Origin: Prochloraceae cyanobacterium | Lineage (GTDB): Bacteria; Cyanobacteriota; Cyanobacteriia; Cyanobacteriales; JASJDA01 | NCBI GenBank assembly: GCA_030065755.1 | Contig: JASJDA010000018.1 | Coordinates: 1-58,195 of the forward strand | Direction of reading: 5' to 3' | DNA: 58,195 nucleotides | Part shown: piece after piece, positions 37,302-45,531 of the stretch | How positions within the stretch are numbered: the stretch's first letter is position 1 | Layout: each line of letters begins with the position of its first letter | The notes under the pieces: model-generated | The model's input: the letters and a program-made list of their open reading frames with translations, nothing else | What the model was told of the DNA's origin: nothing | Database searches by the model: none | Made by a program: the position numbers and the translations under genes

Positions 37302-38756
37302 TCATGACAATTTTATTTTTTTCTTTGGCTTGATGGAAATATTTCCGAGGACGAGCATGGGATTTTCGTCTTCATCGACTTGTGAAGTATCTCGATCGCT
37401 CTTTACCCATTTTTGCAATTCAAACTGCACGTTACCCCCAGCAACGTAATCAGAAGACCACTTCAACTGAATGGGGTCTGCAATATGGGAATTTTTCGGA
37501 GTAATAATCCCCAGACGAGATAGGGAATAAATTTTGTGAAAAGTTCGATATTCTCCACTACACGTGAGATAGTCCCAATCCCTATTTTTCTGGATCGTAC
37601 TGTAAAGGCTGGATGCAGTAATATAGCTAAACAAATTGGCTATAGGTTTGCGACCTGGGGAAACTTCGATCGTCTCTTGCGAAAAATCAATATGCCATTT
37701 TTGAACAGCACTATCAGGAAAAATTACTTCTAACTGATAGATAATTTGCCAGCGAAAATGATCTTGAAAAAGAGATTTTTGGCCGTCGATAATAAATTGG
37801 CGTAAATTAACACAAATTTCTTCATTAATTACCTGCTTCATTATCTCCAGATCGTAGTTTTCTGGATTACTGTCTGCTAGATCGTTACTTACGTTTACTG
37901 GACAAAACTCTACAGATTCTCGATCGTCAACGATCTTGTTGACGTATTCGCAACTTCCTACAGAATGATGGTATTCTCCCTTTTCTAAGGTCAAAATATC
38001 CCCTGGATCTAGAGGAAATATCCGCTCTTCAAGTTCTGGAAAAGCAATTTTTAAATCGTGGCAGAATCTTTCTCTTGTTTGAGGAAAAACTACTTTATTT
38101 TGCCATGCAGCTTGTTTGATATATTTCCATCCTTGTGCCCCTGGAGCGATCGCTTTTGCTTCAACTAAACTAATGAGATTAATTAACTGACCGTAAAGTT
38201 CAAAGGGAAAAGATATACTTTGATTGTACTGATATTTTCCCTCCATGCTAATGTGCCACGGTGTTAATAAAAAATCGATGCAGGGATAGTTTTCTCTTAC
38301 TTTCTGAATAGTCGGTGGCGCAAAATAAGTGTCTACAGCATTCCAAAATACAGCCGATTCGTCGGCAAAAACCATTCCATATTCAGGTACGGCAATTTCC
38401 GATCGAGTTGTCATCATGGTTGTCGAACCTACTTTGACTTTATGAAAGTCGTTTAAAGGGTAAATTCGCGAATATCCCAGTTGGCTGAGAGAGTTTAGCA
38501 GTAAGTTATCTCTGGGAATGAGTACGTCAACCTTTTTAGGAAGATAAGCTAGAGACCGAAGGTCAAAATGATCTAAATGTTGGTGAGAAATTACCAGAAA
38601 ATCAAATTCAGGAATTTTATCGGCAATTACTTCTCTTTGAGGACACGATTCATTAAGCCCTTCACAAAATGGATCCCAAAGAACAGGATCCATTAAAATT
38701 CGGCAATCTTGAGTTTCTACAAAAATAGAAGCGTGTCCGATCGTGTGAATTTTCAT
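37302..38756 (-). CDS. metallo-beta-lactamase-fold protein with C-terminal extension
   Basis: A 484-aa protein. The first 240 residues form an MBL-fold hydrolase of the UlaG/cytoplasmic type: IGHASIFVE, the metal motif SHQHLDHFD near residues 57-65, and a later TPWHISMEG His. The last 240 residues have no recognised domain (GDILTLEKGEYHH follows the MBL part). MBL folds cover hydrolases and redox enzymes, so the reaction cannot be named. It is the second MBL protein in the modification operon. The extension makes it much longer than simple UlaG-like proteins. Confidence 0.72.
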   Translation of the reverse strand: MKIHTIGHASIFVETQDCRILMDPVLWDPFCEGLNESCPQREVIADKIPEFDFLVISHQHLDHFDLRSLAYLPKKVDVLIPRDNLLLNSLSQLGYSRIYPLNDFHKVKVGSTTMMTTRSEIAVPEYGMVFADESAVFWNAVDTYFAPPTIQKVRENYPCIDFLLTPWHISMEGKYQYNQSISFPFELYGQLINLISLVEAKAIAPGAQGWKYIKQAAWQNKVVFPQTRERFCHDLKIAFPELEERIFPLDPGDILTLEKGEYHHSVGSCEYVNKIVDDRESVEFCPVNVSNDLADSNPENYDLEIMKQVINEEICVNLRQFIIDGQKSLFQDHFRWQIIYQLEVIFPDSAVQKWHIDFSQETIEVSPGRKPIANLFSYITASSLYSTIQKNRDWDYLTCSGEYRTFHKIYSLSRLGIITPKNSHIADPIQLKWSSDYVAGGNVQFELQKWVKSDRDTSQVDEDENPMLVLGNISIKPKKKIKLS

Positions 38757-38784
38757 CTTTATCTACTGGCTAAGTTAAAAGTCA

Positions 38785-38909
38785 ATAGGGGAGTGGTTAG
38801 TGGTTAGTGGTTAGTGGTTATTGGTTTGTTTGCCCCCATCTCCCCCTCTCCCCCTCTCCCCACACTCCCCACATTCCCCACACTCTCCACATTCCCCACA
38901 CTCTCCACC
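38785..38909. repeat. simple tandem repeats between operon genes
   Basis: A GTGGTTA unit is repeated four times near 38796-38820. About 80 bp of pyrimidine-rich CCCC(A/T)C(A/T) units follow, such as CCCCACACT and CCCCACATT. Such low-complexity repeats are frequent between cyanobacterial genes. They contain no ORF. Confidence 0.75.
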
Positions 38910-40751
38910 TCAAACTTGAAGTTGTTGCTCCATCTTCACATAAGGAGGTAGTGCAAATTTAGCGATATATTCTGAATGATTAGAACATTGATAGCGGGGA
39001 TGAATCTCTTGCTGGTGACGATCGCTCAATACCAAATCTTGTTTAGAAGGGGAACATTCTTCACTAAGAGCCAAAGCTGCTATTGCAGTTCCGATCGTTT
39101 GATGGGTATCTTTATATAGAGAAATACTGTGATATTGACCGTTTATATTTGCGATCTGTTTTTGCTTGTTATTTGAGGTTTGGCTAGTAAAGCTCTGGTT
39201 CATTAGTCCCCACATTAAAGCGTTGGCAGGAACTTCACTCATGCTCAAACTCGAATAAAAAGGTATCTCCACTGGTAATAAACCCCGTGAATCGATAAAC
39301 TCTAACAGTCGCAATTGTGCTACTCTCATGGTTCTCCCTCTAAACCCAAGAGCGCCCATACAGAGGATGGCTAAAGCGGTAGACATAGCTACATCATAAA
39401 GTCCAAAGGAATAGTCTTCATTCATGCTGGTTAAAATCTCAGCTAGTAGTTGTTCCCGCAATGATGAGGCTGACTCGTCTTCTTTAATAGCACTTGCTAA
39501 CACCCAATCAACTAGATAAGGATTGGCAAAATATAAACCACTGCGATTTGCCATTCCTGCGGCTAGATATTCCGTTGAGGTTTTAGTTTCTAATTGGGCT
39601 TCTTGGCGTAGAGTTTTAACCAGACAAGTGGTGGCATAATCTGACTGACACCAGTGAGCGCAGCTTCGATCGAACACCATTTTTCCTGGCAGTTTCTCTT
39701 CAGACCACAGTTGAGGATAATAACCTCCTTCTCCATCGGCAAATAGCTCTAAAGCTTCTACAGATTCTGGCTCGTTAAACCCTTGCAGTACTAGGGCCGA
39801 GTCAGTTGCAGTAATTAATCGATTTGTTTGAAATGCCCAGAGTTTATCTTGACGCTTGTCGAGTAAAAATTTGCTCAACCCCTGACGAGCTTCTAAAATT
39901 GATTTTGACTCGTTAGATTCTGCAGTATCTCCCACGATCGCTGTGGCTTTATTGAGTGCTTTCAAAACAAAGCCCAGAGGAACTAAATCTCCATAGGGAA
40001 AAGGTCGCTCGGGTAGAGGGGGCTGACAAGTCATGGCCATCGATCGCTCAGTTGCTTCAGAGGCTAGTTTTGCTAAGGTCGAAATAAGAGTATTTCTTCC
40101 CCAAATGACTCGGCTTTCTGATGCTTGGAGCAAGCCTGTTTTTAAGGGAGGGTCAATATAGCCTTGTTGGAGGAAAAATAGATTGCAATGGGCAGTGCGA
40201 CTAAAATGTGACAAAAATCCAGCGTGAATGTGAACTGGGAGACGATTTTGGAACCGAGCGAGATAGTAAGAATCTTTAGTTTCTCCACCCAAAAACTTAA
40301 CTCCTACCGATCGCAGCAGTTCGTAATCTTGTTTAGAAGGCTCTTTATCGAATACTGCCTTAGCTTGCCCGAAGCCAGATTTAATTATGATATGCAGTAA
40401 AACAGGAGAGTAGGGTTGCATTTCCCCTAAACCGAGGCAATGAGCTTCATCTACTGGAAATAAAGCCAGACGGCTAGAAAATTTCTCGTATAGAGAATTT
40501 GTTATTCGATCGGAAGACAAAGTATTTCCCGACGTGGCTTCAACTAGCTTTGACTCTTCAGAGGACGCTAAAAACCTGCCCTCACTGGTCAATACTACGT
40601 GAGTGTAAGGATCTAATTCTATCTCTGGAGGTAGGTGATACATGGCTCTAACGATCGCGCTGTCAGCTAATTTGCTAATGGCAGATAAGTCGAAGAGCAC
40701 CATCCACTCTAGGGAAGCAGGCAGGGTTTGTAGTATTTCAGATACCAACAT
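38910..40751 (-). CDS. large protein of unknown function, C-terminal half toroid-like
   Basis: A 613-aa protein that I do not recognise. The N-terminal 230 residues are mixed alpha/beta (LEWMVLFDLSAISKLADSA, YTHVVLTSEGRFLASSEE). The C-terminal 350 residues are mostly helical, with repeated aromatic helix pairs (KLWAFQTNRLITATDSALVL, GGYYPQLW, SDYATTCLVKTLR, EDYSFGLYDVAMSTALAIL). This resembles the alpha/alpha toroid of terpene cyclases, prenyltransferase beta subunits and related enzymes, but no DxDD or metal-binding triad is certain. No signal peptide is present. It lies 43 bp downstream of the equally unrecognised 394-aa gene, so they are probably partners. Confidence 0.55.
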   Translation of the reverse strand: MLVSEILQTLPASLEWMVLFDLSAISKLADSAIVRAMYHLPPEIELDPYTHVVLTSEGRFLASSEESKLVEATSGNTLSSDRITNSLYEKFSSRLALFPVDEAHCLGLGEMQPYSPVLLHIIIKSGFGQAKAVFDKEPSKQDYELLRSVGVKFLGGETKDSYYLARFQNRLPVHIHAGFLSHFSRTAHCNLFFLQQGYIDPPLKTGLLQASESRVIWGRNTLISTLAKLASEATERSMAMTCQPPLPERPFPYGDLVPLGFVLKALNKATAIVGDTAESNESKSILEARQGLSKFLLDKRQDKLWAFQTNRLITATDSALVLQGFNEPESVEALELFADGEGGYYPQLWSEEKLPGKMVFDRSCAHWCQSDYATTCLVKTLRQEAQLETKTSTEYLAAGMANRSGLYFANPYLVDWVLASAIKEDESASSLREQLLAEILTSMNEDYSFGLYDVAMSTALAILCMGALGFRGRTMRVAQLRLLEFIDSRGLLPVEIPFYSSLSMSEVPANALMWGLMNQSFTSQTSNNKQKQIANINGQYHSISLYKDTHQTIGTAIAALALSEECSPSKQDLVLSDRHQQEIHPRYQCSNHSEYIAKFALPPYVKMEQQLQV

Positions 40752-40794
40752 TTTCTCATTTAACTCCAGTCGTAGATGTGAGTAATTATTTCTC

Positions 40795-41979
40795 TTAGGA
40801 ATGAACTAAGTTATTAGAATTTGTTAGTTGTTTCCACTGACTGAAAAATTGTGGATTTAATAAACTGAGATTAGCGTAAAGATAGGCTTTTGCCTCTAGG
40901 GTTTTGGACTGTTGGTAAGTTAATTTTATATGATGTAATCCTGTAAAAAATATTCTTTCATATTTTGCTCCTAGTAATTGAGACAATTTGAGCAGATTGC
41001 TAGGCCACAAATCTTGACGATCTTTTTGTCTAATATATCCAGGATAAGCTAATAAACTATCTCTTTTTTCAGGAATACACAGATTATTTTCTACTAAATA
41101 ATCTAATAATAATTGCCATCTTGGTTCAAATTTAGGTTGTCTATTGAAATAACATTCTAATCCAATTTTGGGTCTGACAGACTCGCCTACATCTATGTCT
41201 AAGTCAATTCTTTCTGCAAAACTCGATATTTTGTCCAGAAGTTCTTTTAGTGGCTTTAAAGAACCTTGCCAATTGATTTTAGTCAAGTATTCTAATATTT
41301 GTTTTGGAGAAATATTGCGAATACATACTCTAATCAAATCCGATTTTCTCGATAGCATTACGCCAATTTGAAACACATAAGCTTCTGATGGTAATAGATC
41401 GATACACTTGAATAATTGACGCTCTACTTGGGGAGATATGTCGCGATCGAGCAGAACTTTTAAGGCATTTTGAGTTATCCATTGATGTGAATTTGTTTCT
41501 CGATCTTTTGGAGCGTTCTCTGAGGAAGAGAAAGTGGAATAAATCGGTTGCGGGCCAAAAAAACAACTGGGAATGGGTATGGTAGTAAGAGAGTCATCAA
41601 TGTCAAACTCCAGCCAAACATTATTTATCCGATGGTATAAAGGGGAAGTTTCTGTATTCCAAACGGTGCTAAAGTTCTGGATGCTATTCCAGATTGAATG
41701 AGACCCCAGTAAGTCGGGTAAAGTAATTGAATATTTATTGTCACTTGCTAAAATTTGACGACCTGCTTCAGTAGCATCGGCACAAATTAAAAAGTCAGCA
41801 CGAGCTTCTTTAATTCCCAAGCGACACTCGAAACCAAAAAAAGAAGTTATTGCACTTGGTAAAATTCGGGCGACAGTATTAATATTTGACCAGTTGTCTG
41901 AAGAAATTAATTGAGAAGAAATGTCAGGTCTGAGAACTTTTAAATAATCTGTCAGGGAATTATTTACCGCAGTATTCAT
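40795..41979 (-). CDS. protein of unknown function in the RiPP operon
   Basis: A 394-aa protein without a recognised family. Two halves share a similar rhythm: GFECRLGIKEARADFLICAD, then VWLEFDIDD in the first; DLDIDVGESVRPKIGLECYF, then TLEAKAYLYANLSLL in the second. This hints at an internal duplication of a beta-rich unit. No signal peptide, membrane helix or metal motif is evident. It is encoded between the FkbM-2OG fusion gene (75 bp upstream) and the toroid-like gene (43 bp downstream), in the same direction. Its role in peptide modification is inferred from position only. Confidence 0.5.
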   Translation of the reverse strand: MNTAVNNSLTDYLKVLRPDISSQLISSDNWSNINTVARILPSAITSFFGFECRLGIKEARADFLICADATEAGRQILASDNKYSITLPDLLGSHSIWNSIQNFSTVWNTETSPLYHRINNVWLEFDIDDSLTTIPIPSCFFGPQPIYSTFSSSENAPKDRETNSHQWITQNALKVLLDRDISPQVERQLFKCIDLLPSEAYVFQIGVMLSRKSDLIRVCIRNISPKQILEYLTKINWQGSLKPLKELLDKISSFAERIDLDIDVGESVRPKIGLECYFNRQPKFEPRWQLLLDYLVENNLCIPEKRDSLLAYPGYIRQKDRQDLWPSNLLKLSQLLGAKYERIFFTGLHHIKLTYQQSKTLEAKAYLYANLSLLNPQFFSQWKQLTNSNNLVHS

Positions 41980-42054
41980 AATAAGTCATCCAAAAGCTTT
42001 TTAACAATATTTCTAACTAAAATTTGAAGCTAGAAAAACAATTCTGAAAAGTTT

Positions 42055-43674
42055 TTAATCGTAATTTCGATCGACTCCAGATTTAATCTCAAATTCTGGA
42101 ATCTTTTCCAGTCTGGTTTGGTCTAAATTGTATTGTTCGCAGATTAAACTTATCCGAGGCTCAGAACATTTGACCTCATTGACCGAATGCATTAAATTGC
42201 CCAAAAAATATATTAGAGTATTTCTTCGAGGTTGAATTTGTATAACCTTATCTTCGCTAGGTTGCAATACTAGTTCTCCTCCTTGGATGTCTTCTGGCAC
42301 TTGGACGTACAAGACACTCACAAGATTGGGATTTGTATAAACCATGTCATAAGAGGAAATGCTACAGTCCACGTGCGGTTCTACGCGAGTTTCTCCTTCC
42401 AAGACCAGGGGATTGAGATAGAAGGCGTTACAGGCTTGCTTGAGAGCTATTTTCAAATAGGGCGCAAAAAAAGGAAACTGGCGCTCGACTTCTGCCATAC
42501 CCGATCGCTTGAAGATGACAGAGAACCCCTTAGTTCCAGCAAACCCTTCACTGAGCTGACTTGCACTTAAATAGGGACTCGACAGGATCTGCGATCGCAA
42601 CTCACTCAAGTACTCGTCCTCAAATAGATCGCGTTTTTGTGCGTAACATTTAATCGGCGTTGCTTTTATCGCTTCTTTTATCGCGGTCGAGCGCGATTTT
42701 TTCTGGGCAAGCTGCACGTATTCCTGATAAGAAACCGAGACAGTTTTATTTCCCTTTTCGATCGGGGGAGTAAGATAATCGATCGCAGTTTCCATATTTT
42801 CAGTTAAGATGCCCTTTTTGACTCCCGTTTGAATTAGTTCGATCGCGCAATCAGGCAAACAAAATATTTCCATCAGGGTAGCTAGTTTGAGAACTCGATC
42901 GTGATCCCAATTGGCAATTCCCTGCTCTGATTCTATTTCATTGACCCCATCTCTCAAATAAAGAGCTTGTCCCCAAAGCAACTGTCCTTGCTGAGTTACT
43001 CCCAAAGAATTTGCTGGCAATGGTAGAGCTTTTCTGGCATGGCGATAGGTTGCCAGATCGAATAATTGAAATCCCAGAGAACTTAAAAATAAGTCTATTT
43101 CACTGAAAGTAGGTTGATTGCGAAGAGAGGAATGAAATAAAACTTCAATGCTCAAACCCAGCACCGATCGTTGTAAAAACTCAACCGCACCCTTTAATAC
43201 ATCTAACTCACTTCCTTCTATATCTAGTTTGATAAAGTCAATGTATTCAATACCTTCTTCTGTGGCGAATGAATCTAGATCGACTGTCTCCAGTTCAATA
43301 GTTTTGATTACTTTCATTTGTTCGCCATGTTCGTCTGGAAAGCGACGCAAAAAGTTCGTATTTGCTGGATAAAAACTAGACGAACCACCCCACTGACAAA
43401 CTGAAAAGTTACGTTTTTCTTTTCGCTGTCCGAGAGCAACTGGATAAAATTTCAGACCTCGATCGCCAAATTGCTGATTGAGCTTTTCACATTCTTCTAG
43501 ATCTGGTTCAAATCCTATTTGGATTATTCGATCGCCATAAAATTTCCAGTGAGGTTCAAATCCTCCCCTTGCTCCCAGATCCAAAACTAAAAGGGGTCGA
43601 TCGGAAAAGGCTAGAGTGCGATCGACTAAAAATTGAGTCATCCTCGGATCAGAATTAATACGTTCGAGTGCCAT
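42055..43674 (-). CDS. FkbM methyltransferase fused to a 2OG/Fe(II) oxygenase domain
   Basis: A 539-aa bifunctional protein. Residues about 25-215 are an FkbM-type SAM methyltransferase: LVLDLGARGGFEPHW, IGFEPD, and the diagnostic FIKLDIEGSELDVLKGA. After a helical linker, residues about 350-520 form a double-stranded beta-helix oxygenase. Its iron triad is H434-x-D436 and H496 (GNLMHSVNE), and R507 (EPRISLICEQY) is the likely 2-oxoglutarate anchor. FkbM enzymes methylate O atoms and 2OG enzymes hydroxylate, so sequential hydroxylation and O-methylation of one residue is a reasonable guess. It lies 36 bp downstream of the first MBL gene. Confidence 0.82.
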   Translation of the reverse strand: MALERINSDPRMTQFLVDRTLAFSDRPLLVLDLGARGGFEPHWKFYGDRIIQIGFEPDLEECEKLNQQFGDRGLKFYPVALGQRKEKRNFSVCQWGGSSSFYPANTNFLRRFPDEHGEQMKVIKTIELETVDLDSFATEEGIEYIDFIKLDIEGSELDVLKGAVEFLQRSVLGLSIEVLFHSSLRNQPTFSEIDLFLSSLGFQLFDLATYRHARKALPLPANSLGVTQQGQLLWGQALYLRDGVNEIESEQGIANWDHDRVLKLATLMEIFCLPDCAIELIQTGVKKGILTENMETAIDYLTPPIEKGNKTVSVSYQEYVQLAQKKSRSTAIKEAIKATPIKCYAQKRDLFEDEYLSELRSQILSSPYLSASQLSEGFAGTKGFSVIFKRSGMAEVERQFPFFAPYLKIALKQACNAFYLNPLVLEGETRVEPHVDCSISSYDMVYTNPNLVSVLYVQVPEDIQGGELVLQPSEDKVIQIQPRRNTLIYFLGNLMHSVNEVKCSEPRISLICEQYNLDQTRLEKIPEFEIKSGVDRNYD

Positions 43675-43710
43675 CGCAATAATGCTTGAAGTTTTTTTAC
43701 AGGAATAAAG

Positions 43711-45177
43711 TTAACTGAGAGCGCCCTCAAGTATAGCTAAGTCACGAACTTCTCCATTTTTGACCGCGTAACCGTCGCCAATTTTCCAGGGTATAACTTG
43801 AGTCGAGGCTCCTAAATTCTTCAGTTCCGCTTCTACTTGGGCAATAAGTTGCTCGTCGTTAACTCCAGGTTGGCCGATTTCTGCCCAACTATGTGCATAA
43901 GGTAAGCAAGCTTTGGCTCCGACAATTGCACAAACTTTGGCTACTCCTTTTGGCCCCAGTAGAGCTACATATTCTCCTTCTTCTTTATTAGTGACGGAAA
44001 ATATTTGTGGATTGCTGAGTAAATTGGCGACAATATCTATGCCCCAACCAGATAGATTTGTACCAATAGAATTGTAAGATAAGGGTTGAAAATTACTCAA
44101 TAGAAGGTCTACAGTGCCAATTTTTTCTTTCACGTATTCGGCTACTTCAAACATTGACTTCATTGGCTCTTGTCCCGCATCAATCAAGAACCAAGAAGTG
44201 TAGTATTCCGTGCGCAGCAGATAGGTATTGCCCCAATTTCTTAAATCTGGATGTATGGGTCGAGCGAACTCTGGGACTAAAGGTTGTTCGCCATAAAAAG
44301 GTAAAACGTGAATTTCAATATCCCCGATCGCGATCGGTTCGGCATACCAGTCAACAGCAATAACATTGGTAAATCCTAAACTTTTCAGTCTGGCTTCCAT
44401 ATCCTCGCACATAATTGTTGCCCGAGGTACTTTGGGAACAAAAATCGGAGTTTCGGGAGCAAACATCATTAGGGTGGGATAGTGCCAGTGGTCGTAGTGG
44501 GGGTGAGAAATTAAAATTCCATCCACACTTCCTTCCAATTGAGCGCGACTGATATCTGACTTTAATTGAGGAATACCGTAGTTGGAATGGAGATGGGGGT
44601 CTACAAGAATTCCTGTAGTCTTGGTTCGATAAAGTAAGCCGGCGTGTTGGAGGCGAAAAACTCCAGGAGTTTCTGGGGGAACTGAACTTTTTTGATGTTC
44701 TCGTTCTTTGACTATGCTACATTTAATTAATTTGTCCAACAACTCGATAGTCGGTTCGCTAATTTGCTGACAAATTTGGTCGTAGGACAAATTGGATTGA
44801 GCGCAGAGATAGAGGAGATTGTGTATATCTGGTAAGATTGACTCGTCTTTAATAATTTTCGTTCCACTTTTACCCAAGAAACTTGGAAATAGGGTATTGC
44901 TGTAATGCAACGCTAACAGAGGATTTTCTTGCGGGAAAAGAAACTCTTGCTTTAATGAAAAGCTTTCTTCAACGTTACTATAATTGATGTCAAAGAATTT
45001 TTTAGCCACTTCTTCGTGTTTTGTAGCCGCTTGCTCGATTGCTGTTCCTAAATTATGTGACTCAATAAAACGATCTAAAACTTCTTGAATAAAAGGCTGT
45101 ATTACATAGCAAATGCGATCGCTTTCATTGATGGGACGTATTTGCGAGCCTCTAACAAAAGATATTACATTATTCAC
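43711..45177 (-). CDS. metallo-beta-lactamase-fold protein, first gene of the modification operon
   Basis: A 488-aa protein. The N-terminal 165 residues are helical and of unknown function (the first 40 include the aromatic SDRICYVIQPFIQ). The MBL domain follows: RLQHAGLLYRT, DPHLH, the metal motif SHPHYDHWHYP, LIDAGQEP, and a late His in LPYAHSWAE. The domain order resembles a leader-recognition or substrate-binding module before an MBL enzyme, but that is inference. Its ribosome-binding site TAGGAGTAAT overlaps the end of the decayed precursor ORF 12 bp upstream. The CCTGAA repeat element upstream should therefore drive this operon. Confidence 0.72.
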   Translation of the reverse strand: MNNVISFVRGSQIRPINESDRICYVIQPFIQEVLDRFIESHNLGTAIEQAATKHEEVAKKFFDINYSNVEESFSLKQEFLFPQENPLLALHYSNTLFPSFLGKSGTKIIKDESILPDIHNLLYLCAQSNLSYDQICQQISEPTIELLDKLIKCSIVKEREHQKSSVPPETPGVFRLQHAGLLYRTKTTGILVDPHLHSNYGIPQLKSDISRAQLEGSVDGILISHPHYDHWHYPTLMMFAPETPIFVPKVPRATIMCEDMEARLKSLGFTNVIAVDWYAEPIAIGDIEIHVLPFYGEQPLVPEFARPIHPDLRNWGNTYLLRTEYYTSWFLIDAGQEPMKSMFEVAEYVKEKIGTVDLLLSNFQPLSYNSIGTNLSGWGIDIVANLLSNPQIFSVTNKEEGEYVALLGPKGVAKVCAIVGAKACLPYAHSWAEIGQPGVNDEQLIAQVEAELKNLGASTQVIPWKIGDGYAVKNGEVRDLAILEGALS

Positions 45178-45188
45178 TCAAATTACTC

Positions 45189-45302
45189 CTAAAAAAAACT
45201 ATCCGCTTTTTTAACACTTTTCTTCACCCTATTCTCAGAATATATTGCTTGCTCCTGTGAAGTGTTTTTTTGCAAGAATTGATTTACTGATTCAGCGCTC
45301 AT
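45189..45302 (-). pseudogene. decayed Nif11-type precursor gene (leader remnant)
   Basis: A 37-codon ORF starts MSAESVNQFLQKNTSQEQA, matching the start of the intact precursor at 49087 (MSTESAKQFLDKAGEDEQLA). It then degenerates into a lysine-rich tail and stops, with no Gly-Gly and no core. The same repeat promoter lies 64 bp upstream, at the same distance as in the intact gene. The whole promoter-leader unit is therefore a duplicated, truncated copy that now sits just ahead of the MBL operon. Confidence 0.7.
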
Positions 45303-45365
45303 TATTTTTACTTGCGATCGTGTTTGAATTGATTACACTTTTAATTTATCGATCGCTCTTAGATG

Positions 45366-45410
45366 AGTCAATCAGGAAAAGTTCGGAAAAATTCAGGTAT
45401 TTATTCGGGA
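45366..45410 (-). promoter_or_regulatory. CCTGAA 11-bp-period repeat element (upstream of MBL operon)
   Basis: On the minus strand: CCCGAATAAATA, CCTGAATTTTT, CCGAACTTTTC, CTGATTGACT, four units at 11-12 bp spacing. It aligns almost base for base with the element at 48971-49022. Direct repeats at one helical turn are typical of OmpR/PhoB-family response regulator sites, so a response regulator is the likely ligand. Confidence 0.65.
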
Positions 45411-45531
45411 ATTTAACGATTAGAATTCTGGCAATTTTCAGGGAATAGAGAACAGTTTTAGATTTGAGAATATTTATGCTGGCGCGAAACTTGATAGCAG
45501 CGATCGCTTATTTCCCCCGTTCCCTATTCCC

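Noticed and set aside
37083-37307. Possible 74-aa ORF on the plus strand
   Set aside because: No ATG or ribosome-binding site, composition follows the AT-rich gap, and the end overlaps the MBL gene.
38785-38909. GTGGTTA and CCCCAC repeats as a regulatory element
   Set aside because: Similar low-complexity tracts are common between cyanobacterial genes and there is no pairing or motif here.
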